In this document: one piece after another, positions 55,585 to 64,000 of the stretch | How the letters are laid out: every line of letters starts with the position of its first letter | Numbering within the stretch: position 1 is the stretch's first letter | DNA from: Sarcocystis neurona | Lineage: Eukaryota; Apicomplexa; Conoidasida; Eucoccidiorida; Sarcocystidae | NCBI GenBank assembly: GCA_000727475.1 | Contig: KL647290.1 | Span: 1,424,910-1,488,909 of the forward strand | Direction of reading: 5' to 3' | Length of the DNA stretch: 64,000 nt | Notes under the pieces: model-generated | The model's database searches: none | Told to the model about the DNA's origin: nothing | Seen by the model: the letters and a program-made list of their open reading frames with translations, nothing else | Program-made: the position numbers and the translations under genes

Positions 55585-55689
55585 CGCCTCATTTTGTTAT
55601 GTGGATTGTACACTTACTTCTCGGCAAAAAGGAGAAGCACGAAGGGGGCTACCTTAAGAGTATACTGCTTGGATTTAGTTATGCACCTG
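55585..55689 (+). CDS. Possible cassette exon of the five-exon gene
   Basis: The acceptor gaatgcag and a strong donor CACCTG/gtaagt enclose exactly 35 codons in phase 0 (RLILLCGLYTYFSAKRRSTK then GATLRVYCLDLVMHL). Including it keeps the frame, but the intron before it would be only 83 bp and the hydrophobic reading differs from its neighbours. It may be an alternative exon or chance. Confidence 0.25.
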
Positions 55690-55955
55690 GTAAGTGGTCA
55701 TGTAGGTACCCTTCTCGCTACGCAGACGAAGGGTGAGAGAGCTGTAGCTGAGAAACAAACTGGATGGGCACGGCCAGATAGAGCGTGCGTAGAGCGGTCG
55801 ATATCTTCTTGCTCGACACAGCTGTATGTAAACATGGGAAGGGGGATATGTACTGTTATGTATATACAGCAAGAAGAATGGAGGAGCTTTAAGTGTATGG
55901 AGGTCTACTGCTGGTTAGCGGATATCAACACCTTTTGGTTCTTCTAGCACCACAG

Positions 55956-56012
55956 GAGCCGTGGGCTGAAGTAATTGTGCCTCTGGTTCCTCACCGACTT
56001 CTCATCGACTGG
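55956..56012 (+). CDS. Five-exon gene, exon 3
   Basis: The acceptor ttcttctagcaccacag and the donor GACTGG/gtaaac enclose 19 codons in phase 0: EPWAEVIVPLVPHRLLIDW. It follows ...DTVPYV naturally and keeps the Val/Pro character. An alternative acceptor 8 bp upstream would shift the frame relative to exon 2. Confidence 0.45.
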
Positions 56013-56131
56013 GTAAACAACTACCAGAAGCTGTCAACGTGTGCACACGGGGGAGAACAGGAGAATAGTGATTTACAGACTTTGCGGTTGAATCGCTGAA
56101 GTGGGTTTCTTCTTTAAACAAAACGCGGCAG

Positions 56132-56212
56132 AATGCTGCGGAAACATACCCCAACAGTAATGTTGAAAATGCGGACGGGCCTGAAGCCACTCGCATAGCC
56201 GTACGTGCTTGC
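56132..56212 (+). CDS. Five-exon gene, exon 4
   Basis: The acceptor aaaacgcggcag and the strong donor GCTTGC/gtaagt enclose 27 codons, phase 0 in and out: NAAETYPNSNVENADGPEAT then RIAVRAC. Confidence 0.45.
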
Positions 56213-56999
56213 GTAAGTGACTGCCTCTCGCTGTCTAGTGCTTGAAAGCAGGTGGGCTCCCAAGTGATGGACGGGTCTATGCAGACATCGACGTGTATCG
56301 AGGGATACGTATCGAGGGTTCTTTAGGAATGCACAAGTAGAAATGGATACAGCGTTGGTCGCTTTCATGAGCATATAAAAGTGGCTGGTTGCTGCACGCT
56401 TTCACCGTAGTAAGGTGTCTAAACTGTCTCAACCACAGAAGCTTGTGACCCGAGTAGATCTGTCTCTCTCCCTCTCACTCTCTACACATGGATGCATACA
56501 TAAAAGTGTGGGTCAGTACGCAAGTAGGACATACGACGCGTGTCGTGGAGTTAGCTGATAATCGTCCTCGTGGTTGACGCCGCATTGCTGAACAATCACC
56601 ACAGCACTACGAACACAGCTTCACTACTAAGGTACATGACGCTCGTCACAGTCCACCGGACGTCGCTCTGTATGAGAATCACGTGGCGCCTTTCGTCTCC
56701 GCCAGCCTGCAAAAGTGTAGAACTTCTTCGGCAACGCATATGTCCCTAATGCGTAGTTATATTACTGTATATGTATGGCGTGTGGCGTTATCTGTCCGTT
56801 TGTGTACTGCATACGACGACGTTCTATATATCTAGCTGAGTACTGAAACCATGCATATGCATCCAGCTATCTGGTGCTGTGCGACGTGAGCCGTGTGTAT
56901 CTATTTAGGCTCCATATACACACCTGCCTGCAGAATCTGTGTAGCAGCACGCGTTGTGCCCATTTATACGTTGACGTCTCTTGTGTTGCGTGTCTGCAG

Positions 57000-57158
57000 A
57001 ATGCGCGTATGACACCCGGGGATCCGAGCGGCATGTACGTAGGAGGAAACCATCTAGTTGCATACCCCTACGGAGTTCCTGCGGTTGAGGAAAATGAAGC
57101 AAACTCATTTATCAGTGCGATTCCAGAGACGTGCAAGTGCAACTTCTTGTGCTGGTGA
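57000..57158 (+). CDS. Five-exon gene, terminal exon with Cys-rich tail
   Basis: The acceptor cttgtgttgcgtgtctgcag is followed in phase 0 by NARMTPGDPSGMYVGGNHLV then AYPYGVPAVEENEANSFISA and a tail ETCKCNFLCW before TGA. The clustered cysteines at the extreme C-terminus would suit palmitoylation and membrane attachment, as in several pellicle proteins (inference). The full model is about 340 residues. Confidence 0.5.
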   Translation, partial: NARMTPGDPSGMYVGGNHLVAYPYGVPAVEENEANSFISAIPETCKCNFLCW

Positions 57159-59411
57159 AAACGCAGGATTACAGGGAAATTCATAGACCCAACGAGTGAC
57201 GTGAAGTTGTTTGGTAGAAGTAATAAGACCCGTAAGGCAAGTCGAATGAGGAGGTTGCCCTAGACTTACCGCTGGGGGAACTGAAATCACTCTCGTGTAA
57301 TGATTGTCAGCTGGACTCGCACTAGTACATATTATACGATCCAGTTACACAATGGCCTTCTAGTCAGCGACTTGTACTTTTTTAGAAGATTTGCACGACG
57401 AAGCAGTCAGCACGTCGCACGCGGAGCCAAGACAAATAACCGACAGTATCACGTCACTCGCACCTGGGCACCCCACTCTCTACGGATAGCCCAGCTATCT
57501 GTGGTCACACGGACACGCGTATGTATGGGTTTCGCCACGTCACCTTTCACGACTCCTCTGAGGCAGCATTGTATGCCCGTATTGCTACTCTCAGCGTATC
57601 GCTGCGTGGTGTCTGCCGCGGTGACAGCGCAGACACAGAATTCTTGTCCAGTGCGTCTGCCCCAACGTATTCTTGTTTTCTGTTGTGGTGCGGCACAGCG
57701 ACTGCTTGTATTGTACTGCGTTTGAAGTAAGTGACGGTGACAGGACTGTTCGTTGCAGGGGCGACATCGTTTGTGCGTCACAGACTCCGGCGATTCACCG
57801 CCCACCTACGCAGTGCAATTTTTTCGAACAGGTCACCGAGTCTTGTGGAATTTATGCTTCACTATCAGAGTGTGTGTACACGCAGGCGTCAAATTGCAAA
57901 AGAAAAGTTACCCCTACTTATTTCTCTATCAAGAAAAAAGATATTTAGGTTATGTTTTCAGGCGTCGTAGTGACGTACGTAAGAATCTCGGTTCGGTGCT
58001 TTGCACGCCGCAGGACAAACACGCCCGTGCCCCAGAAGATGCGTAGGAGAGGGGGGAATATGACCCATAATCTACTATTTGGTGCCTTCTGCATCACGAA
58101 TTCAATCACAACGCGCGTCACGGTCTTCTGCACTAACGAACAGAATTGCACTGCGTATTTTTCGCAGTTTGCGTCATACTTTGAACGAATCGAGCAGGTA
58201 GCTTATTCATTCATTTCTCTGTACTTTGACAAAATTAGACTTAATTCCTTTCAACTTGTAATGCGGACCAGCAGTTCTATTTGGCTGAAGTGTTCGTGGA
58301 GAACACTTTGTGCGGACTAGCAGTTCTATTTGGCTTAAGTGTTCGTGGAGAACACTTTGGGTTACGTACAATGCTGTACTTTTCCTCACAAACCTCACTG
58401 ACATAGGTACTCTTGCCTTCGTAACGCGGGAGCGGACAAGGCAGCTTTTAATCTTTCCCTGTAAAGTGGTAACACCATTCTGGATATCGTGACTGAAGTG
58501 ACACTTGCCATCAACACAATATCAACAGTGCTACTACTGCCGTTCCAACGAGCACCATTCCTACGACGCGTAATGTCACGCGTAGGTTGCGTCGAGAGAA
58601 CATCCCTCCCGGGCGAACCTGTGCTAGTCCTAGCCGTCGGTTCTTCGCCTTCTGTAACGTGATGCAATCATCAGCGTGGGACGTCTGTTTCTGACATGAG
58701 GGTCTATGTGTGATTCACGGCGACTGAAGAGACAGGATTGCCTTTCTTCGAAGTCAGTGAAGGGTACTGTTGTGGCACGTCACCAATGTAAAATTATCAC
58801 ACTGGTATCCAGATAACTCGATACCTGTAAATCGATTGTAACTCCACTACATATAGTACCAGAATGGTAAAATGGACATACACCTATTATAATTGTCGCA
58901 TATGTTTATCTCTGCATGACAACCTAGGGTAGCTGAATGTAGGACACGAGCACAAATTGGAGCCAGGTGCATAGTTCTGTAAGCATGTGAATGGAATAGC
59001 TGGCACGCACCCAAAAAATTAAGAGGAAGTCAACGGAAATAGGGTGCGTGATATCTCCGGCCTGTGTAGCTGCGTATACACGTTTTCCTCGTCTGTGTGT
59101 GTATCCATACATATAAGTATACATATATATAAATGTGTATATATATATGTGTATATATATAATTATATATACACAACAATTATTGTGGATATGTCAGGAC
59201 GTTGATAAAAAGGGCGCCACCCACCCCATGCACTCGACGAACGACTGCGCAGTACTGCTCTGTGTAGCCCCGGTAGCCACACAGCGGCTACCGAGTGTGA
59301 GAGTCAAGAGTGTGGGAGCGGTGCTCCTCTGTGTGTGTACCTGTAGAAAAAAAAATGAATGACATTTTCAAATAATACCTGTGCGTATATATGTGTTTAT
59401 ATGCACTTACA
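57159..59411. other. Repeat-poor DNA, coding content unresolved
   Basis: 57300-57950 and 57950-58320 are open in three or more frames on both strands. A segment from 57756 after the acceptor ctgttcgttgcag gives GDIVCASQTPAIHRPPTQC then SECVYTQASNCKRK, Cys-rich, to a stop at 57946; another frame from the same acceptor is also open. A tandem duplication lies at 58262-58359. 59100-59170 is TA-rich. Confidence 0.3.
58262..58359 (+). repeat. 49-bp tandem duplication, two copies
   Basis: TGCGGACYAGCAGTTCTATT starts both copies (58262 and 58311); only two or three differences in 49 bp. Each copy contains the inverted pair AGTGTTC/GAACACTT. Confidence 0.9.
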
Positions 59412-59576
59412 TCAAGGCAATGAAATGCCACTATAGGCATAGACAGATCTGTGTATATGGACATCTCTCGACACATGTAGATGCATCCGTACACGTTTGT
59501 GCATATACACAGTCACGCCAGGATACTTAGAGATGCCTTCTGGTAGCGGAAGCTGTGCTTCGATGCACTCAAGAAG
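59412..59576 (-). CDS. Minus-strand gene model, terminal exon
   Basis: The acceptor gatgcgggatttcag leads in phase 0 into LLECIEAQLPLPEGISKYPG then VTVYMHKRVRMHLHVSRDV and a stop at 59412. It accepts the phase-0 exit of the exon at 59855. An alternative donor exists after YPG (gtgact). No family is recognised. Confidence 0.35.
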   Translation of the reverse strand, partial: LLECIEAQLPLPEGISKYPGVTVYMHKRVRMHLHVSRDVHIHRSVYAYSGISLP

Positions 59577-59854
59577 CTGAAATCCCGCATCTACAGTAGT
59601 GGATACATGAATTTTTCTCAAAAGGAGAGAACATCCTGTGCAAGCTTCTTTTGACGACGTGTTCACAAGAACGTACAGACAGGTACGGACGCACGTGTAT
59701 GTATGTATGTATATGTATGTGTACATGTACGCATATAAATACAGAAATTTTTGCGGACCTATATCTGGCTGTGTGTACGTCCGCTTCAAGCCCGTTTAGC
59801 TTATTCATGATGCGGACGAGATGAGCGTCCGCTGGCACACGACGCACTGATCAC

Positions 59855-60109
59855 CTGTATCAGTAGCCGGCAGAATACTCGTTCGTTCACTTCAAAAATT
59901 GAACGATCACCATCACACATGAGAGTCTGTCGATCTCTCTGCAATCTAATTCTTGTGTACATTGGTGGCAGTGGCATTTTTCGTTGGTAGTTGAGACATC
60001 CTGAACGAGGTACATCCTCGTAACAAAGCAACATGCCACGAGTCTGTCCATACGACCGAATACAAAGTTGTCCTCCGCGTTCAGTGCTGCTCTTCTGTAT
60101 GGTCCCCAT
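59855..60109 (-). CDS. Minus-strand gene model, ATG exon
   Basis: An ATG at 60109 opens 85 codons to the donor CTGATACAG/gtgatc: GTIQKSSTERGGQLCIRSYG, then GMLLCYEDVPRSGCLNYQRK, MPLPPMYTRIRLQRDRQTLM and CDGDRSIFEVNERVFCRLLI. The composition is even, with several Cys and Arg. The frame is open upstream of the ATG as well, so a longer exon is possible. The protein is not recognised. Confidence 0.4.
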
Positions 60110-60244
60110 CTCGCACACAAATAAGTGTACATGCATACATGTGTGCGTACAGGAAAATATGTGCGTACGTGCCTAGGTGTTCAGCTTCCTTCAAATCAAC
60201 AAGTGTTGTCTATGTACGTCCACACGTGTGTGTCTTCTTAGCCT

Positions 60245-60316
60245 CCAGTATTGGTAAAAAGAACTTCCGGAACAGTACGTCCAATATTGGTAAAAAGGAC
60301 TTCCGGAACATTACGT
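60245..60316 (+). repeat. 36-bp tandem duplication (12 residues per copy)
   Basis: CCARTATTGGTAAAAAG begins both copies at 60245 and 60281. In the plus frame they read SIGKKNFRNSTS and NIGKKDFRNIT; a multiple of three keeps the frame. Confidence 0.85.
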
Positions 60317-60458
60317 GCCCTGCTGTACGGAAGACTCGTCTTGTTTCCTTCTCCTCAAGCTCGTTAATGAATTGTTTCTTCCGTTTGACGCACAAGTACA
60401 TTCATGTATAAATATCCAGACTCGTGCTGTGGACCATCCCTCTTGCTCCACGTTCACG

Positions 60459-60480
60459 CACACACACACACACACACACA
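60459..60480. repeat. (CA)11 microsatellite
   Basis: Pure CA run of 22 bases. Confidence 0.95.
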
Positions 60481-60710
60481 TAGAGCACACACGTATGAAT
60501 ATATATATATATATTATATAGAGAGCGAAGAAAAAAAAAACGCAGAGGTTTCCTTGTTCTGCGTTGTGTCTGTCTTCCTGTAAGGATATTTATACGCGCC
60601 ACATTAAATACATCGTTCTCTTGAGATATACACGTGTACGTTTGCACACCAATATGTGTATGCATCCTGTTGGACATCCGCGTCCTGCCTTCATACTGAT
60701 TCCTTTCTAG

Positions 60711-60952
60711 GACGTGTCGCTGCCCCGAGCTTATCGCCACGAGTAACTCTGTGCTGCTGCACGCAGCAGCTGTTGACGCATCTCAAGTGCAGGCCTTGAC
60801 TGCATACAAGGGCGCACAGGCCATTCCTAGTGGATTTTACCTGCCTCACCTGCAAAAAAGATCTATGAGGAACTCAATCAAAACGCGTTTCATTCGCAGT
60901 GTTGCATGGGGGGAATACACTAGCGGGTTCCAGAATATGGCAGTGCAACAAC
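60711..60952 (+). CDS. Candidate exon
   Basis: The acceptor ctgattcctttctag and a possible donor CAAC/gtaggc enclose 1 base, 80 codons and 1 base: TCRCPELIATSNSVLLHAAA, VDASQVQALTAYKGAQAIPS, GFYLPHLQKRSMRNSIKTRF and AWGEYTSGFQNM. The composition is strongly protein-like. Following exons were not resolved: two frames at 61130-61321 and 61211-61412 are both open. No family is recognised. Confidence 0.4.
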
Positions 60953-61627
60953 GTAGGCACCGTACATAAGTGTACACACGTAAATATACATTCTTGGAGA
61001 AAGTAATTCTTTGTGGGCTCGGGCAAAAACTAGGCAAAGAAGTATGGAATTACTTAGCTTGAACGTGGACATTTACATAGGCATACTTAAAATACGTGTG
61101 CATATATGTATATATATCTATATATATATATGTCCGTCAATGCATACAGCGCACAAACTCGTAGTTCCATCTGCAATAATAGTACACCTAACACTGTGAA
61201 GGTGAACAACGCTCAGAGTGCATTCTGCTGTTGGAGTGCCCTGCTGGCAGAAGGAAATGATACATATTCCGGACGAGACGATAAACCTGTTTACATGGAT
61301 TGGGACTTCGTGCTCCATTAATAAAAAGCCCTACATTCGACTGGAACTCTGCCGGCTTTACTGCTTCGCACCTGCCATGGCAACATTCGTGTCCCTGCAT
61401 CTTAGGGAATAGCGGCCCATGCAGTGGACCTGTGGTGAGGAATCGCTTGGATATGTGGGTACACATTTTTCGAGTTTGATTTCCGCAGAACGTCGGTTTT
61501 CCTCCCTCAACTCTGTAGGGAAATAAATCTGATACTTATTCTGGCAGTAGCAGCTGTCAACATTTGTGTCGTATTTCTCTCTTGTGCTTCCTTGATCTTC
61601 TCTGCAAGTTCCGTTTTGTGAAAAACT
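60953..61627. other. Unresolved, two competing plus frames
   Basis: ATG at 61130 (63 codons, ends VYMDWDFVLH) and a frame from an acceptor at 61210 (IPDETINLFTWIGTSCS, ends SLHLRE) overlap in different frames. Neither pairs in phase with the preceding candidate exon. Confidence 0.3.
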
Positions 61628-62800
61628 TTACTCGTAGTCGTCGCTCGTAGAAGGCATTTCAGAAGGCCTCGTTTGATTTTCGCCTTTTCGTCCTACTCTG
61701 GTCCCGGGTGTTAATCTTGTGTCGCTTGTTTTCTTCGTGCCGTGTTTTCTCTCTGGTGCCTTTCTATCTGCCCTATTTCCTGGGTTCTGCGCTTCCGACT
61801 TTTCCCGTCCCCCGGTGCAGCCGGTGTCTTTATCATATCTCTCACTCAATATGTCAAGGTTTGTAAGCCCTGCACACTTTTGTTTGTTTGCCTAATCGCT
61901 GGGAGATTCATCCATGTTGCGTACGAGTGTACGTTACGTGGATAACGCGTGCGTGGTTCCTACTGCGTCTTACGCCGTAGCTCTCAGAGTAGCCCTTATT
62001 TCAAAGTGTGTCCCTCGCAGTGGGCCGTATAATCCATTCTAGAATGTTGTCTACTTTTTCCAACAGCTTGATAGGCTAATAAAAGTGTACACACATGTCT
62101 TGCCTACCGTATTCTTCCGCTCTGCTCGCAGCATAGCATTGGCGTTCTCGCCTGCGCGGCTTGCTCTCTTACTGCGTGTGTAGCCTAATTGACCTCAACG
62201 CACATCCAAACCATGTTTCGGTCTTTTTTTTTAACATTCGCCTAAACCCTCTCTTCTTCATGCTTTCTTCATTTTGCCCATGTAGTGCAAAAGAAACGCT
62301 AACCTTCTTTTCTCCCCCCCCGAACAGCGCTTCTCGGCGTGGTACTCTGGAACTGCTCCATGCGTATCCACCCCCCAGACGTGTCTTCATGGCCTCTCCG
62401 GATTCCTTTCTCTGTAGCGCGTCGTACGGATTCCTTTCTCTGTAGCGCGCCCTGATGCCTCTTCACGCTTTTTCTACTTTCACTTCGTTTCTCTACTTTT
62501 CTTTTTTCAACTCTCGCCCCCTGTAAGTTTCCTCCCCTCGATTTACTCTCGTCGCCGCAGATCACGTGCTGGTATTCTTTTTGTTGTTGTTGTTGTTTCC
62601 CCTCCTCCTCTCCATTTTGACCTTTTTCCTACGTTTTCTCAAATTGCCGGACTTTTCTTGTCTCCGTACGATCCTGAGTGTGTCTTTTGACTCGCCGTAT
62701 TCCTCTCCTCCACGATAGGCTCTCACTGCGTGAGCACCCACGTTCCCCGTGATGCGAGTCGGTGCGAAACCGCACAGGAGAACATCTTTGCGTATCTGTG
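61628..62800 (-). CDS. Possible minus-strand gene for a highly charged protein
   Basis: The minus strand is purine-rich and gives successive charged readings in different frames: DVLLCGFAPTRITGNVGAHA then RRQEKSGNLRKRRKKVKM (about 62800-62600), SKSRGGNLQGARVEKRKVEK (about 62545-62430) and SEAQNPGNRADRKAPERKHG up to PSTSDDYE and a stop at 61628. Frame changes would need introns I cannot place. The composition could also arise from the strand-biased base content, so this is weak. Confidence 0.2.
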
Positions 62801-63478
62801 CGCACACATGGACCTGTATGCATTTAGGCGTGTACACACACATAAATATATCTACATGTGTGCACGGATGTGAATTTTTCACACATATATGTTTGTGTGT
62901 GTGCGCATATGATTGAAAGGAGGCATAAGTCCCTGCGTGTAGTCGGTGCTTTGACGTGCCCTCTCCACACACGTGTGCAGCCGTGAACATACTCGAACGT
63001 GTAGACCACACATTTAGCGACTAACCAAGCTCACTATTCACTCGCACAAAATACAAGTAAACGTTTTGGCAGCTACCTGTTATTCGTGTATATATATATA
63101 TATATCCTGCGTATCTGTGATCGTGTACGCAAGTACACATATATATATATATGTATATGTAAAGGTACACTGTCATTCGCAATGTTGTAATAACACACGT
63201 GTGCAATTACCAAATGCCTAGAAAGTCCTCACCTCTACAGGACTGCACCTATCATTATCTCATTTGACGCAATGCACATGTGTGTGTGGATATACGAATA
63301 CTCCTTCTCAGTGGGAGAGGCAGCTGGAGAGTTGCCGTGCTGCGGCTGCGTGCTTGCTATCCGACGTCTAGCGTTTCCTTCCCGTGCGCATCGCCGGTGC
63401 AAAACAGAGCACCTCACACAAAAATGTTCACAGCCCCCCCTTGAAACTCAATCACCTACGTAGAAATATGCCCCATAG
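62801..63478. other. Mostly non-coding, CA/TA microsatellites
   Basis: TA runs near 63090 and 63140. A plus-strand segment after the acceptor tactccttctcag (63287) gives three competing readings; none is chosen. Confidence 0.35.
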
Positions 63479-63686
63479 GCAGACTTACAATCGTCTCACC
63501 GCCACCATTCCTCCGCACCTGCGACGCCGCGCTACTTGTACGCACACACGAGTGATGCAGTGTCTTGCTTCTTGCGAATGCGCAACGCCCGTGCCTCGCT
63601 GAGCGTGAACGATTACTGCAGGCGGGCGGTGCGCGGCTCCCAGCTGACGAAAGACGTGCCTGCGTCCACGCGTATGGGTTCTGTGT
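63479..63686 (+). CDS. Right-edge gene model, penultimate exon
   Basis: The acceptor gaaatatgccccatag and the donor TCTGTGT/gtaagt enclose 69 codons plus one base: ADLQSSHRHHSSAPATPRYL, YAHTSDAVSCFLRMRNARAS, LSVNDYCRRAVRGSQLTKDV and PASTRMGSV. The composition is even and the GC content is higher than the flanks. The one-base exit matches the next exon. No family is recognised. Confidence 0.5.
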
Positions 63687-63885
63687 GTAAGTATGTATGT
63701 ATATATGTATGTATACATGCATGTATATATGCGTGTGTGTATGTAGGGGTGCACGTGTGTTCTGGGCGTATGTGTGTCTACACGCATGTTGGTATTGGCC
63801 TGATAAGAGAAGACACTTCCCGCTCCCGAGCACATAAATGCGTCGCTTCCTCTACACATACAGACGTGTACAAATGCGTCCTCAG

Positions 63886-63986
63886 GCGCCTACGTTGAAG
63901 GGCAACAACCCAGCGGGGATGTGTCTGTAGGTGGCTCAACCGCGGCCGAACTCCTCCCCCTCGGTCTGCGTCCTCTCTGTGCTTGA
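63886..63986 (+). CDS. Right-edge gene model, terminal exon
   Basis: The acceptor caaatgcgtcctcag follows a 199-bp TA/GT-rich intron. The exon needs one base and reads AYVEGQQPSGDVSVGGSTAA then ELLPLGLRPLCA to a stop at 63984. Phase agreement and the short repeat-filled intron support the pair. Confidence 0.5.
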
Positions 63987-64000
63987 ATGTGCGCGCGTGC

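Noticed and set aside
56213..56340. In-frame continuation after a possible acceptor at 56238 (CLKAGGLPSDGRVYADIDVY)
   Set aside because: It would need a 26-bp intron, too short to splice. The exon at 57000 is preferred.
43000..64000. Search by eye for Eimeria SAG-type surface antigen exons
   Set aside because: Short Cys-containing exons exist, but none shows the expected order of conserved Cys and Trp segments.
1..64000. tRNA, rRNA and CRISPR-like structures
   Set aside because: No cloverleaf with matching T-arm and acceptor stem was found, no rRNA core sequence was recognised, and the repeats seen are tandem rather than spaced by unique spacers.

Overview
The window looks like nuclear DNA of an apicomplexan coccidian, most likely Eimeria. 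Three things point there: CAG/CTG triplet tracts run through coding sequence on a scale described for Eimeria (homopolymeric Gln, Ala and Ser runs); there is an interstitial run of the AGGGTTT telomere-like heptamer; and repeat-rich stretches alternate with a repeat-poor one. Genes are split by introns. I see no prokaryotic features, no CRISPR array, and no rRNA or tRNA gene that I can support. The species cannot be told from the sequence alone.

Layout. 1-14.7 kb, minus strand: one very large gene for a PGAP1-like GPI inositol-deacylase. Two upstream exons (13668-14727, 12287-12474) lead into a reading frame that has no stop from 11256 to the left edge (3752 codons). Conserved PGAP1 segments occur along it in the right order, separated by long Gln/Ala/Ser insertions. 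The introns hold TA-rich minisatellites and CTG tracts. 14.7-25.7 kb: AT-rich microsatellites, a weakly supported plus-strand Ala-rich gene at 17.3-18.9 kb, and gene-poor DNA with a telomere-like repeat. 25.7-35.4 kb, minus strand: a BRCT-domain gene resembling the BRCT of the FCP1 CTD phosphatase. Three exons keep one frame; a 6-kb intron holds degenerate minisatellites, a large inverted arrangement of arrays, a 50-bp hairpin and a cluster of a perfect 14-bp palindrome. 36.8-43 kb, minus strand: a basic Gln/Ala/Ser-rich protein I do not recognise, with small 5-prime exons. 43-64 kb: repeat-poor DNA with many short exons, few of them firm. The best models are a five-exon plus-strand gene (53744-57158), a two-exon plus-strand gene (52419-53135), a minus-strand gene (59412-60109) and the last two exons of a plus-strand gene at the right edge (63479-63986).

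How the genes work together. No operon-like logic is expected. The main biological link is inferred: PGAP1 remodels GPI anchors in the ER, and coccidia carry many GPI-anchored surface proteins. A useful rule for picking coding frames here: of the readings of CAG/CTG tracts, the supported genes use Gln, Ala and Ser and avoid long Leu or Cys runs. Splice sites were placed by eye (GT..AG plus phase agreement), so exon ends are proposals.
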